Shown here: positions 1 through 8,162 of the stretch, piece by piece
Layout: each line of letters opens with the position of its first letter
Numbering within the stretch: position 1 is the stretch's first letter
Source: Bacteroidota bacterium
Lineage (GTDB): Bacteria; Bacteroidota; Bacteroidia; NS11-12g; UBA955
Length of the DNA: 24,675 nucleotides
Direction of reading: 5' to 3'
Assembly (NCBI GenBank): GCA_027488495.1
Contig: JAIYBO010000048.1
Coordinates: 1-24,675 of the forward strand
Translations under genes and position numbers: made by a program
Notes under the pieces: model-generated
Told to the model about the DNA's origin: nothing
What the model saw: the letters and a program-made list of their open reading frames with translations, nothing else
Databases searched by the model: none

Positions 1-62
1 AATAAGTAGTTAGATAGCTCAACTTTTTTTGGACTCCGGGCAACAAATCGCAATGATTTGGC

Positions 63-83
63 GTTATGTACTTTGTACATAAC
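63..83. repeat. Perfect inverted repeat upstream of the giant secreted protein gene
   Basis: Two 9-base arms (GTTATGTAC at 63-71 and GTACATAAC at 75-83) are exact reverse complements separated by TTT. A weaker 6-base repeat (CAAATC/GATTTG) lies just upstream at 44-60. The element ends 17 bases before the ATG at 101. It could be a dimeric regulator's operator or a short 5' UTR hairpin; the sequence alone does not decide. No clear TAnnTTTG promoter box is seen between it and the start codon. Confidence 0.5.
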
Positions 84-100
84 ACAAACTAATATTTAGC

Positions 101-3100
101 ATGAAATTTTTATACAAAATTGCTTTCATTTTCATTTTATTTTCAACGATTGGGAGCAAAAATTCTTCAGCGCAGATTACTTCAACGGGTAAGACCTTTT
201 ACATGAGCTTCATGGAGATGGAAACCCGGAATGGTGGATTGCCCGATACCTTATTGTTGTTTGTTACTTCGGAGGTGAACACCACATTGGTTTTAGATAA
301 CCCACGTGTAGCGGGGTCTAATCAAACGGTAAATATCACGGCGGGAAAAGTAAATCGCATTGAGGTAGACAGAACGTACTATTATCCTGTGGGTTCTGAG
401 TTTGGTGCCACGGACATTAACAGTAAAAAAGGGCTGAGAATTGTGGCCAAGGATCCGGTCAACGTGTATTGTTTGAATTTGGAGTTGAATCGTTCTGATG
501 CCACGTTTGTATTGCCTTACGAGAGTATTCCATCGGCACCGGAGTTTTTCGTTGCGAGTTTTCCGAACAATGCTGGTACTGCGGGATTCCCTACGTCGAA
601 CCGTTGGGCTGAAAGTGAATTTGTAATTGTGGGGATGGATGCTTCTGTGAAAGTTGAGATAACGCCCACGGCAGATACCAAGGGAGGTAAAACTGCTGGT
701 TCGCCATTTACTGTTACTTTGGCGAGGGGGCAAGTTTATGAGGTTCAATCAAAGAATACCGATGGTACCAATAATACAGACCCGGCTGCAACATCGTGGT
801 CAACCACAGGTGCGTTGAAAGGGGATTTGACTGGAACGCGCATTCGCGTGGTAGAAGGTTGTGGTAAAGTGAATGTGTTTTCAGGTGCTCGGTCGAGCCA
901 CGTTACAAAAGGGAATTGTGGATCAGGAATCAATGGTAGAGATCACTTGTACACGCAAGTGCTACCCACTGCTGCTTTGGGTAAAGATTATGTGTTGATG
1001 CCATTTAGCGGACAAACAGGGGGGTATGCCTACAAAGTTGTTGCGGCCAAGGATACAACAAAAGTTTTTGTGAACGGTACTTTGGTGAATACCATTCTGA
1101 AAGCGGGTCAGTGGATTTACGGACATATAACCACGGCGGTAGCCACGAGTATTTCTACGGATAAGCCCGCTTATGTGGTTCAATATATGAAAAATGGTGT
1201 GTGTTCAGGGCTTTCCGGTAGCAATGGGGATCCAGCGATGTTTATTTCTCCTGATGTGAATCAACAGTTGATTAAAACCTTGGTGGGGACGGCTACTACG
1301 AGCAATATGAACCAACATTGGGTGAATATTTTGGTGCGTCAGACAGCCAAAAGCTCAGTAAAAGTGAATGGGACTTCATTGGTAGCTGGCAGTTTTACAA
1401 ACGTGGGTACCAAGTTCGCCTATGCTCAAGTAAAGGTAAATAACCCTAGTTCCAACACCATTCAGAGTGATAGCGGTTTCGTTTGTGTGGCCTATGGCGT
1501 AGGTCCTTACGAGAGTTATGCTTATTCAGCTGGTGCTGTATTTGAAAATGTTGATTACGATATCAAGGTGACTCGCAAGACCCAATGTCCTGGGGAAGAT
1601 GTGAAAATCGAAGCGGTGGTAGCCGGTAAGCCGAAGATCAAAGGATATCGTTGGAACTTTGGGGATGGTACCTCTGATACGGGAAAGCTAGTTACACATA
1701 AATTCAAAAAAGTGGGTACTTATTACGTGGTTGTAAAAATACCCATCACCGCAGCTTGTGGACAGGTAGATACTGTTATTCGTAGTAAAATTATCACCAT
1801 CAAACAAGGTCCGGTATTCGATTTTCCAGATACCACAACACAATGCTCTACAGCTGTGAAACAGCTCTTTACGGGTCCAACATCAAATAAGTTCTTATAT
1901 AAATGGCAGGATTCTACGAGGCTTCAAACCTTTACCATGCAGAAAGAGGGTAAGGTTTGGTTGCGCGTGTTAGATACATCAACCAATTGTGTTACCATTG
2001 ATTCTTCTTGGGTTCGCAGGGCCGATGCCTTGAATGCAAAAATCAATTTTGATACATTGGATATGTGTTACAAGACCAATCGCTTTGTGATGACAGACGG
2101 CACGAAGTATAACAATGATGCCTGGAAAATCTCTCGTTGGCGCTTGTTTGATGATTATAAGAAGATGTTCGTGAGTAAAGACAGTTTGAGATTTAGGTAC
2201 ACGTTTGACTCAATTAGTACGAACAAATTGCGATACATCGTAGAGTCGCAGAAAGGTTGTAGGGATACAGTGGATACGCTGCTGGTCGTATATCCATATC
2301 CTTTGGCTAAATTGGCTGCCTCATCGAATTATTTCTGTCAGAATGCAGAGGTTACATTCACTGATAGTTCTCAGAGCAAAGAAGGTGTGGGTTCTTCTAT
2401 TTGGGAATTCGGTAACGGTGCCAAAGACACCGCTTTGCCATATATTACCAAATACAAGTATACCACAGAGGGTTCGTTTAAAGTGCGTTTGATTACAGTG
2501 ACCCCGTTTGGCTGTAGGGATACCGTGGATTCTACTTTTGTGGTTCGACCGGCGCCATTGAATAAAATAGACATCAAGCAAATTAGTTTGTGTTTCAAAA
2601 CGAATGAGTTTGATTTTACTGAGGAATCAAGTATAACAGCCGGGACATACACAACTGCATGGTCATACAAGAACAATCAAACAGCAACCACCAAGGCGAT
2701 CAAGGCGATTAAGTTTGCCGATACTGGATGGCATCGTGTGATTTTGAAAAATACCTCAGATTATGGTTGCATTGATATTGATACGGTAAAGGTGTTTGTG
2801 GCGCCAGAGCCAAAAGCCTATTTTCAAGTTACTGATTCTTCGCAATGTTTTCAGGGTCACTTCTTTGATTTAGCGGATGCGAGTACTGCGCCTACAAATG
2901 CGTTGTTGAATTCTAAGTCCGACTGGAAGTATCAAAATGGCACATATAATTATGCGAAGATTGTTCCGAATAAAACATTCACTTCGCCAGGTAAATATTG
3001 GATTCGAATCATAGCCACTACGGCTGTGGGTTGTAAGGATTCTTTCCAAAGAGAGGTGGAAGTATTTTCTATGCCAGATGCGGATATTGATGTGGCAGGA

Positions 3101-4606
3101 AAACAACAGTGTTTGTCGGGCAATAAATTCACCTTCAAGCAAAGAAATCCTTGGACGGGTGCAGGTACCCATACATGGACCAGTTCGGATGGTGGAAATG
3201 GGTCCGGCGATTCTTTTGTAAGGTCTTTTGCTGCCATGGGCAATTATCGCGTTTTCCATAGCATAAATTCTGGGGATGGTTGTTTTGATTCTACGAGTGT
3301 GGTGGTGAGTGTGGTTTCATCGCCCAAAGCCTCTTTCACAACGAGTAAGGATACGGCTTGTTTGGGTGGACATCAATTCACATTTACAGACAATACCGTT
3401 TTCGGATCAACTTACACCAGTGAGTGGTCTTTGGGAGATGGTACAAAATCAACCAACAAAAGCATCACAGCCAAAGGATATTTGGGTGCTGGGAAATATG
3501 ATGTGAAGTTGGTGTTGACTTCCTCTTCGGGTTGTAAAGATTCGATCATAAAAAGTGTGAATGTGTGGCCAGTGCCACAGGCAAATTTTGCAGTAAACAA
3601 TGCAGAGCAGTGTTTAACGGGCAATTCATTTGTGGCAAGTAATATCACTTCGGAGAATTCAGCAACGGGCGTGGCTTACACTTGGTTGGTGAAGGGTGTA
3701 CCTTTGGCGTCGGTGAAGAGTATTCCTGCGCAAACATTGCCCGATACAGGTGATTATTTGGTTACATTAAGGGTGGTGAGTGATAAAGGTTGCGGAAGCT
3801 CGAAATCAATGGTGCTGCGCGTAAATGAGCATCCAACGGTGACAATTACTGGTATGAACGCTTGTGCGGAGGTGCCCATTCAGTTTGGTTCCAATGCAAA
3901 AGTGAATCGTGGCTCAATAGCGAGTTACAATTGGAATTTTGGCAATGGTTTTACGGCCTCTGTAGCCAATCCGTTGATGGCTTATGCCACCGATGGATTG
4001 TATAATGTATCGTTGGTTGTGACTTCTGATAAGGGTTGTACTACAACGTCTGCAACTCTGCCTATTACTGTTCAACCAAAGCCAGTGGCCGATTTTACGG
4101 GTGAATATTTGCTGTCGCGGGGATTAGAGACTGATTGGAAATTCACATTCTTGGGTAAGAATACGGATACGTACAATTGGTTGTTCCAAGACGGACAAAC
4201 GAGCAATTCGGGATTGCCTTTCTTTATGACATTCTCGGGTACGGGAGATTTTAAAGCCACGTTGATTGCTAGTAACTCAAGCGGATGTAGCGATACGTTC
4301 AGTAAGAATATCTTCTTGAAGCCTGAGCTGTTGTTCTACTTGCCAACAGCATTTTCTCCAAACGTGGATGGGTTGAACGAAGAATTCAAACCTTTCCAAT
4401 CATTTGGTCTTTCAAAATACAGAATGACGATCGTGAATCGTTGGGGTGAGATTTTGTTTTACTCAGAGGATCCAACTGTAGGATGGAAGGGTTTGGATTC
4501 GAAGGGTGAGCCTGTGATGGAAGGTCCGTATGCATTCGCGGTGACATTCCGATATATCGATGGTGTGATGCATGCCTACAAGGGTACGGTGACGATTATA
4601 AAGTAA
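101..4606 (+). CDS. Giant secreted PKD-repeat protein with IgGFc-binding-like N-terminus and T9SS type B sorting domain
   Basis: This 1501-residue protein starts with a Sec signal peptide (residues about 1-25, ending SSAQ). Residues about 150-400 resemble the IgGFc-binding N-terminal region found in Bacteroidetes surface proteins. From about 490 to 1400 there is a run of PKD/Ig-like modules with WNFGDG-type cores (for example near residue 520) and a recurring Gly-Cys pair at the end of each module, spaced 82-88 residues apart. The last about 90 residues (from about 1409) are the gliding-motility-associated type B C-terminal domain: FSPNVDGLNEEF, then IVNRWGEILF, then a YKGTVTIIK end. Family knowledge says such proteins cross the outer membrane by the type IX system and are displayed or released; adhesion is a reasonable inference, the ligand is unknown. 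It stands alone and ends just before a strong palindromic terminator. Confidence 0.93.
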   Translation: MKFLYKIAFIFILFSTIGSKNSSAQITSTGKTFYMSFMEMETRNGGLPDTLLLFVTSEVNTTLVLDNPRVAGSNQTVNITAGKVNRIEVDRTYYYPVGSEFGATDINSKKGLRIVAKDPVNVYCLNLELNRSDATFVLPYESIPSAPEFFVASFPNNAGTAGFPTSNRWAESEFVIVGMDASVKVEITPTADTKGGKTAGSPFTVTLARGQVYEVQSKNTDGTNNTDPAATSWSTTGALKGDLTGTRIRVVEGCGKVNVFSGARSSHVTKGNCGSGINGRDHLYTQVLPTAALGKDYVLMPFSGQTGGYAYKVVAAKDTTKVFVNGTLVNTILKAGQWIYGHITTAVATSISTDKPAYVVQYMKNGVCSGLSGSNGDPAMFISPDVNQQLIKTLVGTATTSNMNQHWVNILVRQTAKSSVKVNGTSLVAGSFTNVGTKFAYAQVKVNNPSSNTIQSDSGFVCVAYGVGPYESYAYSAGAVFENVDYDIKVTRKTQCPGEDVKIEAVVAGKPKIKGYRWNFGDGTSDTGKLVTHKFKKVGTYYVVVKIPITAACGQVDTVIRSKIITIKQGPVFDFPDTTTQCSTAVKQLFTGPTSNKFLYKWQDSTRLQTFTMQKEGKVWLRVLDTSTNCVTIDSSWVRRADALNAKINFDTLDMCYKTNRFVMTDGTKYNNDAWKISRWRLFDDYKKMFVSKDSLRFRYTFDSISTNKLRYIVESQKGCRDTVDTLLVVYPYPLAKLAASSNYFCQNAEVTFTDSSQSKEGVGSSIWEFGNGAKDTALPYITKYKYTTEGSFKVRLITVTPFGCRDTVDSTFVVRPAPLNKIDIKQISLCFKTNEFDFTEESSITAGTYTTAWSYKNNQTATTKAIKAIKFADTGWHRVILKNTSDYGCIDIDTVKVFVAPEPKAYFQVTDSSQCFQGHFFDLADASTAPTNALLNSKSDWKYQNGTYNYAKIVPNKTFTSPGKYWIRIIATTAVGCKDSFQREVEVFSMPDADIDVAGKQQCLSGNKFTFKQRNPWTGAGTHTWTSSDGGNGSGDSFVRSFAAMGNYRVFHSINSGDGCFDSTSVVVSVVSSPKASFTTSKDTACLGGHQFTFTDNTVFGSTYTSEWSLGDGTKSTNKSITAKGYLGAGKYDVKLVLTSSSGCKDSIIKSVNVWPVPQANFAVNNAEQCLTGNSFVASNITSENSATGVAYTWLVKGVPLASVKSIPAQTLPDTGDYLVTLRVVSDKGCGSSKSMVLRVNEHPTVTITGMNACAEVPIQFGSNAKVNRGSIASYNWNFGNGFTASVANPLMAYATDGLYNVSLVVTSDKGCTTTSATLPITVQPKPVADFTGEYLLSRGLETDWKFTFLGKNTDTYNWLFQDGQTSNSGLPFFMTFSGTGDFKATLIASNSSGCSDTFSKNIFLKPELLFYLPTAFSPNVDGLNEEFKPFQSFGLSKYRMTIVNRWGEILFYSEDPTVGWKGLDSKGEPVMEGPYAFAVTFRYIDGVMHAYKGTVTIIK

Positions 4607-4637
4607 AAATCAATTGGGGTTTAGCTGAGATGCTTAA

Positions 4638-4689
4638 CCCAATAAACGAGAAAAGGGGTGCCATGGCACCCCTTTTCTCGTTTATTGGG
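4638..4689. terminator. Perfect 52-bp palindrome, probable bidirectional terminator
   Basis: Positions 4638-4663 are the exact reverse complement of 4664-4689, giving two 26-base arms centred on CCATGG with no mismatch. Each arm has an A-rich segment followed by GGGG, so either strand gives a GC-rich hairpin top with a T-tract in its 3' arm. It lies between two convergent genes, the secreted-protein gene (ends 4606) and rpoD (ends 4792), as expected for a two-way rho-independent terminator. The ATTGGG at 4613-4618 can also pair with the CCCAAT at 4638-4643, so an alternative fold exists on the plus transcript. Confidence 0.85.
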
Positions 4690-4710
4690 ACTACTAAATG
4701 TCTGTATGAA

Positions 4711-4773
4711 TTACTTGCGCAATCTCCAAATGAGGAACGCCATGAAGATCAAGACAGCAATCGCAGTTATCAC
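4711..4773 (-). CDS. Possible 20-residue membrane microprotein downstream of rpoD
   Basis: A GTG at 4773 opens 20 codons ending in TAA at 4711. The product is a single hydrophobic helix (ITAIAVLIFMAFLIW) followed by the basic tail RLRK, a typical layout for a membrane microprotein. It lies 18 bases after the rpoD stop codon and in the same reading frame, with no stop between, so stop-codon readthrough would add a membrane tail to the sigma factor. There is no ATG start, no clear ribosome site and no homology that I recognise. Chance hydrophobic coding is quite possible over so short a stretch. Confidence 0.2.
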   Translation of the reverse strand: MITAIAVLIFMAFLIWRLRK

Positions 4774-4791
4774 TGTGATTTGAAATTGTGA

Positions 4792-5655
4792 TTACCCCAA
4801 GTAGGTCTTCAGGATTTTGCTCTTGCTTGATTTGCGCAAGCGACGCAATGCTTTTTCTTTGATCTGACGAACGCGTTCACGGGTCAATCCCACTTTTTCA
4901 GAGATGTCTTCCAAGGTGTGCGCTGCGTTGCCATCCAATCCGAAATAGTATTTCAACACATCACGCTCTTTATCTGATAGGGTTGAAATTACACGGTTGA
5001 TTTCGTTCTGTAAAGATTCGTTCAACAATGGCATGTCGGGATTTGGCTCATCGTTTTGATCCAAAACGCCCAACAATGTATTGTCTTCACCTTCTGCCAA
5101 AGGGGCATCAATACTCAAATGACGACCAGATGAACGCAAGGCATTTTCTACTTCAGAAAGAGAGATTTCAAGTGATTCGGCAATTTCTTGGGGTGTTGGT
5201 TCGCGCTCAAGTTCTTGTTCTAGGCGAGCAGATGCTTGTGTGATTCTGCCCAAACTGCCCACTTTGTTCAGGGGCAAACGAACGATACGACTTTGGTCGG
5301 CCAATGCCTGAAGGATGCTTTGACGAATCCACCAAACGGCGTAGGAGATAAATTTGAAACCACGGGTTTCATCGAAGCGTTTGGCGGCTTTGATGAGGCC
5401 CATGTTGCCTTCATTGATCAAATCACCGAGGGTAAGACCTTGGTTTTGGTATTGTTTTGAAACAGATACTACGAAACGCAAGTTGGCATTTACCAATTTT
5501 TCCAATGCGGCTTGATCGCCCTCACGGATTCTTCTGGCCAATTCAACTTCCTCTTGGGCGTCGATCATTGGCACTTTTGAAATCTCGTTCAGGTACTTGT
5601 CGAGCGATTTGTTCTCGCGATTGGTAAATTGTTTTGAAATTTTTAACTGCCTCAT
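4792..5655 (-). CDS. rpoD: Primary RNA polymerase sigma factor (sigma-70 / SigA, Bacteroidetes short form)
   Basis: The 287-residue protein has region 1.2 (about residues 14-47), region 2 (about 52-122, with the NLRFVVSV and YAVWWIRQSI motifs for core binding and -10 recognition/melting), region 3 (about 131-205) and region 4 (about 214-275), with a helix-turn-helix carrying LTRERVRQIKEKAL. Region 1.1 is absent, as usual for the Bacteroidetes housekeeping sigma factor, which recognises -33 TTG and -7 TAnnTTTG. It directs general transcription as part of RNA polymerase holoenzyme. Its own -7 box (TATTTTTG) lies 55 bases before the ATG, so this gene, unlike several others here, has a normal leader. 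It follows feoB by 131 bp and is likely transcribed separately. Confidence 0.96.
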   Translation of the reverse strand: MRQLKISKQFTNRENKSLDKYLNEISKVPMIDAQEEVELARRIREGDQAALEKLVNANLRFVVSVSKQYQNQGLTLGDLINEGNMGLIKAAKRFDETRGFKFISYAVWWIRQSILQALADQSRIVRLPLNKVGSLGRITQASARLEQELEREPTPQEIAESLEISLSEVENALRSSGRHLSIDAPLAEGEDNTLLGVLDQNDEPNPDMPLLNESLQNEINRVISTLSDKERDVLKYYFGLDGNAAHTLEDISEKVGLTRERVRQIKEKALRRLRKSSKSKILKTYLG

Positions 5656-5710
5656 GTGTACTGTTGTCTATTCTTAAATGGGTTGGGTTACTGATATAAA
5701 TTCAGCCTTG

Positions 5711-5718
5711 CAAAAATA
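5711..5718 (-). promoter_or_regulatory. -7 promoter box of rpoD
   Basis: On the minus strand the sequence reads TATTTTTGC, a perfect match to the Bacteroidetes -7 consensus TAnnTTTG plus the frequent following C. It lies 55 bases upstream of the rpoD ATG, in the feoB-rpoD gap. No TTG is found 17-23 bases upstream, so the -33 element is weak or absent. Confidence 0.6.
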
Positions 5719-5786
5719 CAACATTTTTTCTGTATCGCTCATAGGTAATTTGTCCTTACCGCGATAATTTGTTGAATTTTTGACTA

Positions 5787-7763
5787 CTATTTAACTAGTA
5801 ATTGATTGGCGATGTTGAAGACTACATATGCGCCGATATAGGCAATCAATCCGTAGATAAAAAACAGGGCGATGGGCCATGTCCAACTGCCGATTTCACG
5901 CTTCATCACGGCCATGGTGCTCATGCACTGCAGGGCGAAGGCGTAGAATACAATCAAACTGAGTGCGTAAGGCAGTCCGTACAAAGGTTTCCCAGTTTTT
6001 GGGTTGATTTGGGCTTGCATTTTTTGACGAATTCCGGTTTCGTCTTCTTCGTTAGATTGGAAAAGGGTGGCCATGGTGCCTACAAAAACCTCTCTTGCTG
6101 CAAAGCTGGTAATTAGCGCGATGCCTGTTTTCCAATCGTATCCCAGTGGTTCGATGGCGGGTTCAATGGCTTTGCCCAAATGGCCTGCGTAACTGGCTTC
6201 TAAACGAAGGTTTGTTTTGATTTCGCTCTCGTGTGATGGATCGAGCTGCGATAGAATTACGCCTTCTGTTTCGGCAGTTTTCATCGCTTTGGATGGGCCG
6301 AAATTGGACAAAAACCACAAAATCATGGAGATGATTACGATGACTTTGCCGGCTTCAGACAAAAAGCTCAAGCATTTTAGCCAGGCTTGGTGAATAACGG
6401 TTTGCAGACGTGGACGTTGGTAAGCGGGTAGCTCTAAGATGAATTCGCCTTGGATTTGTTTGCTTTGAAACAACCTGAAGATGAATGCAAGTAGAATGGC
6501 TACCACGATGCCAGACATATAGGCGGCGGTAATTACGAATGTTTGTGCATGGAATGGACCCCAGAATTCGGCGAAGGGTATCGCAACGCTTACCAGCAAA
6601 ACATATACTGGGAGTCGAGCACTGCAGCTCATGAGTGGTACAACCAACATTGTTGCCAGGCGTTCTCTTTTGCTTTTGATGCTTCTTGTGGCCATGATGC
6701 TTGGAATCGCGCAAGCAAATCCACCGATCAGGGGAATGATACTTCTGCCATTTAATCCCAATTTGCGCATCAATCGATCGGTGATGAAAGAGGCCCTCAC
6801 CATATATCCTGAATCTTCGAGGATGCCAATGAGGAAGAACAAAATGAAAATTTGTGGTACAAATACCACTACGCCTTCCAATCCTCCAATGATACCTTGG
6901 GTAACGAAGTTGGTGACCATTCCGGATGGTAGCAGGGTTTCTACGGTATGGCTCAGCCATTGGAAGCCCATTTCGATCCATTCCATTGGTTTGGTGGCCA
7001 AGCTGAATACACCTTGAAACAAGACCATCATGATGAGGGTGAACAGTATGTAGCCCATCCATTTGTGGGTGAACCACTGATCAAGTTTGATGGTGATGCT
7101 TTTTATACCCACGGGAAATTTCGTGGTGGCCACGCCAAGCACTTTTTCAATGTTGATGTAGCGCCTGAGTGTTTCTTCTGATAGACCGGGCAGTTTGGTG
7201 TTGCTCCAATATTCTTGGAGTCTGTTTGACAGGTTGGTGGCCTCACCCAAAAGTTTTGGCGTTCTCGCTTTTTGTATCAGTTCAAGTACCGGGGCGATGT
7301 CTTTTTCTTTTCTCGGGTTGAAAAAAATACATGGGATACCCAATTCCTTTTCGAGGGCTTCGCTATCTACTTTTACACCCCTGCGTTTGGCGGAATCGCT
7401 CATGGTGAGCACACACACGGCGGGAATGCCCAACTCGGCCACTTGGGAATAAAGTAGTAGGTTTCGGCGCAGGTTTGATGAATCAATCACCAATAGCAGT
7501 GCTTCTGGCTTCTCTTCGCCAAATCCGGCAAGGTGTTGTACCACCAATCTTTCGTCTTCAGATTGTGTGAACAAACTGTAAATGCCCGGCAAATCAATCA
7601 ACTCAATTTTTTGATTGAGCAGGTTGACATGGCCCGATGATGCTTCAACAGTGGTACCGGGTAAGTTGCTGGTTTTCTGTGTGAGGCCCGTGAGTCGATT
7701 GAACAGTGTAGATTTCCCACAGTTGGGGTTGCCTACAAAGGCAATGCGTTTGGGTAGGCTCAT
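5787..7763 (-). CDS. feoB: Ferrous iron transporter FeoB
   Basis: This 658-residue inner-membrane protein imports Fe(II). The cytosolic N-terminal G domain shows G1 GNPNCGKS (residues 11-18), the TTVE switch region (37-40), G3 DLPG (57-60) and the family signature IDSSNLRRNL (93-102). The membrane part has the two gate motifs around FACAIPSIMATR and CSARLPVYVLL and about eight or more hydrophobic segments. Two G-domain motifs deviate: the G4 position reads TMSD (120-123) where FeoB normally has NxxD, and the G5 region (FFNPRKEKD) lacks the usual Ser/Thr-containing loop. Length is shorter than the about 770 residues of enterobacterial FeoB. It overlaps feoA by 4 bases (ATGA), so translation is probably coupled. 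No FeoC is present. Confidence 0.95.
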   Translation of the reverse strand: MSLPKRIAFVGNPNCGKSTLFNRLTGLTQKTSNLPGTTVEASSGHVNLLNQKIELIDLPGIYSLFTQSEDERLVVQHLAGFGEEKPEALLLVIDSSNLRRNLLLYSQVAELGIPAVCVLTMSDSAKRRGVKVDSEALEKELGIPCIFFNPRKEKDIAPVLELIQKARTPKLLGEATNLSNRLQEYWSNTKLPGLSEETLRRYINIEKVLGVATTKFPVGIKSITIKLDQWFTHKWMGYILFTLIMMVLFQGVFSLATKPMEWIEMGFQWLSHTVETLLPSGMVTNFVTQGIIGGLEGVVVFVPQIFILFFLIGILEDSGYMVRASFITDRLMRKLGLNGRSIIPLIGGFACAIPSIMATRSIKSKRERLATMLVVPLMSCSARLPVYVLLVSVAIPFAEFWGPFHAQTFVITAAYMSGIVVAILLAFIFRLFQSKQIQGEFILELPAYQRPRLQTVIHQAWLKCLSFLSEAGKVIVIISMILWFLSNFGPSKAMKTAETEGVILSQLDPSHESEIKTNLRLEASYAGHLGKAIEPAIEPLGYDWKTGIALITSFAAREVFVGTMATLFQSNEEDETGIRQKMQAQINPKTGKPLYGLPYALSLIVFYAFALQCMSTMAVMKREIGSWTWPIALFFIYGLIAYIGAYVVFNIANQLLVK

Positions 7764-8002
7764 GCGATACTGGCGTCTAATGGTTCAACCTCAATGAGGG
7801 ATGCCTCTTCTTTTCTCAAGCCTAGCAAATAGGTGTCGATGCGATAAGCGATGTTTGAGCCACCCGCAGATTGGTACAGCCGCATGATTTCGGTGCCAGG
7901 TACACAGCCCATTTCTGCGAGTTTTAGCGAAAATTGACCTTCTTTGAGTCCGGCAATTTTGGCTTTCTCACCCTCTTTGAGAAGATCGGCTGTGGCTTCC
8001 AT
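7760..8002 (-). CDS. feoA: FeoA, cytosolic partner of the ferrous iron transporter
   Basis: This 80-residue protein has the small SH3-like FeoA fold: an N-terminal segment with GEKAKIAGL, then LAEMGCVPGTEI and a C-terminal strand region around YLLGLRKEEA. FeoA is thought to assist FeoB at the cytosolic face of the inner membrane. An upstream in-frame start codon would add 11 residues, but I chose the ATG at 8002 because the family usually begins near the TADLLKEG segment and because a perfect promoter box sits just before this ATG; a longer product would start upstream of the predicted transcript. Its stop overlaps the feoB start. Confidence 0.9.
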   Translation of the reverse strand: MEATADLLKEGEKAKIAGLKEGQFSLKLAEMGCVPGTEIMRLYQSAGGSNIAYRIDTYLLGLRKEEASLIEVEPLDASIA

Positions 8003-8008
8003 TGTGTG

Positions 8009-8016
8009 CAAATTTA
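8009..8016 (-). promoter_or_regulatory. Promoter of feoAB with -7 box 6 bases from the ATG
   Basis: The minus strand reads TAAATTTG, followed by CACACA and the feoA ATG. A TTG lies at 8037-8039, 20 bases upstream of the box, within the 17-23 spacing of the Bacteroidetes -33/-7 promoter. Since transcription starts a few bases after the TTTG, the mRNA would begin at or next to the start codon. I see no convincing Fur-type palindrome over it. Confidence 0.65.
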
Positions 8017-8115
8017 GAATGATTTTAAATAACAAACAAGCATTTGTTTTCGGAGCATAAACCCCAAACCTTTATTTGTTGATTGGAATGCGAAAATCTG
8101 ATTTAAATTGGATTG

Positions 8116-8139
8116 AAACACTGATAATTGTCAGTGTTT
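8116..8139. terminator. Hairpin downstream of aroE, possible terminator
   Basis: AAACACTGA (8116-8124) and TCAGTGTTT (8131-8139) are exact 9-base complements around a 6-base loop. The hairpin lies 24 bases past the aroE stop, before the feoA promoter. On the minus strand the 3' arm ends in TTT but no long T-run follows, so termination may be inefficient. Confidence 0.45.
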
Positions 8140-8162
8140 AACTAAGCTTTTGCCAATTGCAC

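Noticed and set aside
5743..5759. Short inverted repeat (GGTAA/TTACC) downstream of feoB as a terminator
   Set aside because: Only a 5-bp stem with a 7-base loop and no T-run; too weak to call.
6355..7077. 240-codon minus-strand ORF within feoB
   Set aside because: It is an alternative frame of feoB, rich in His, Arg and Cys, with no signature of its own.
8017..8060. Fur-type operator before feoA
   Set aside because: No good palindrome matching a Fur box was found over the promoter; GATAATTGTC in the nearby 8116-8139 hairpin is only a weak resemblance.
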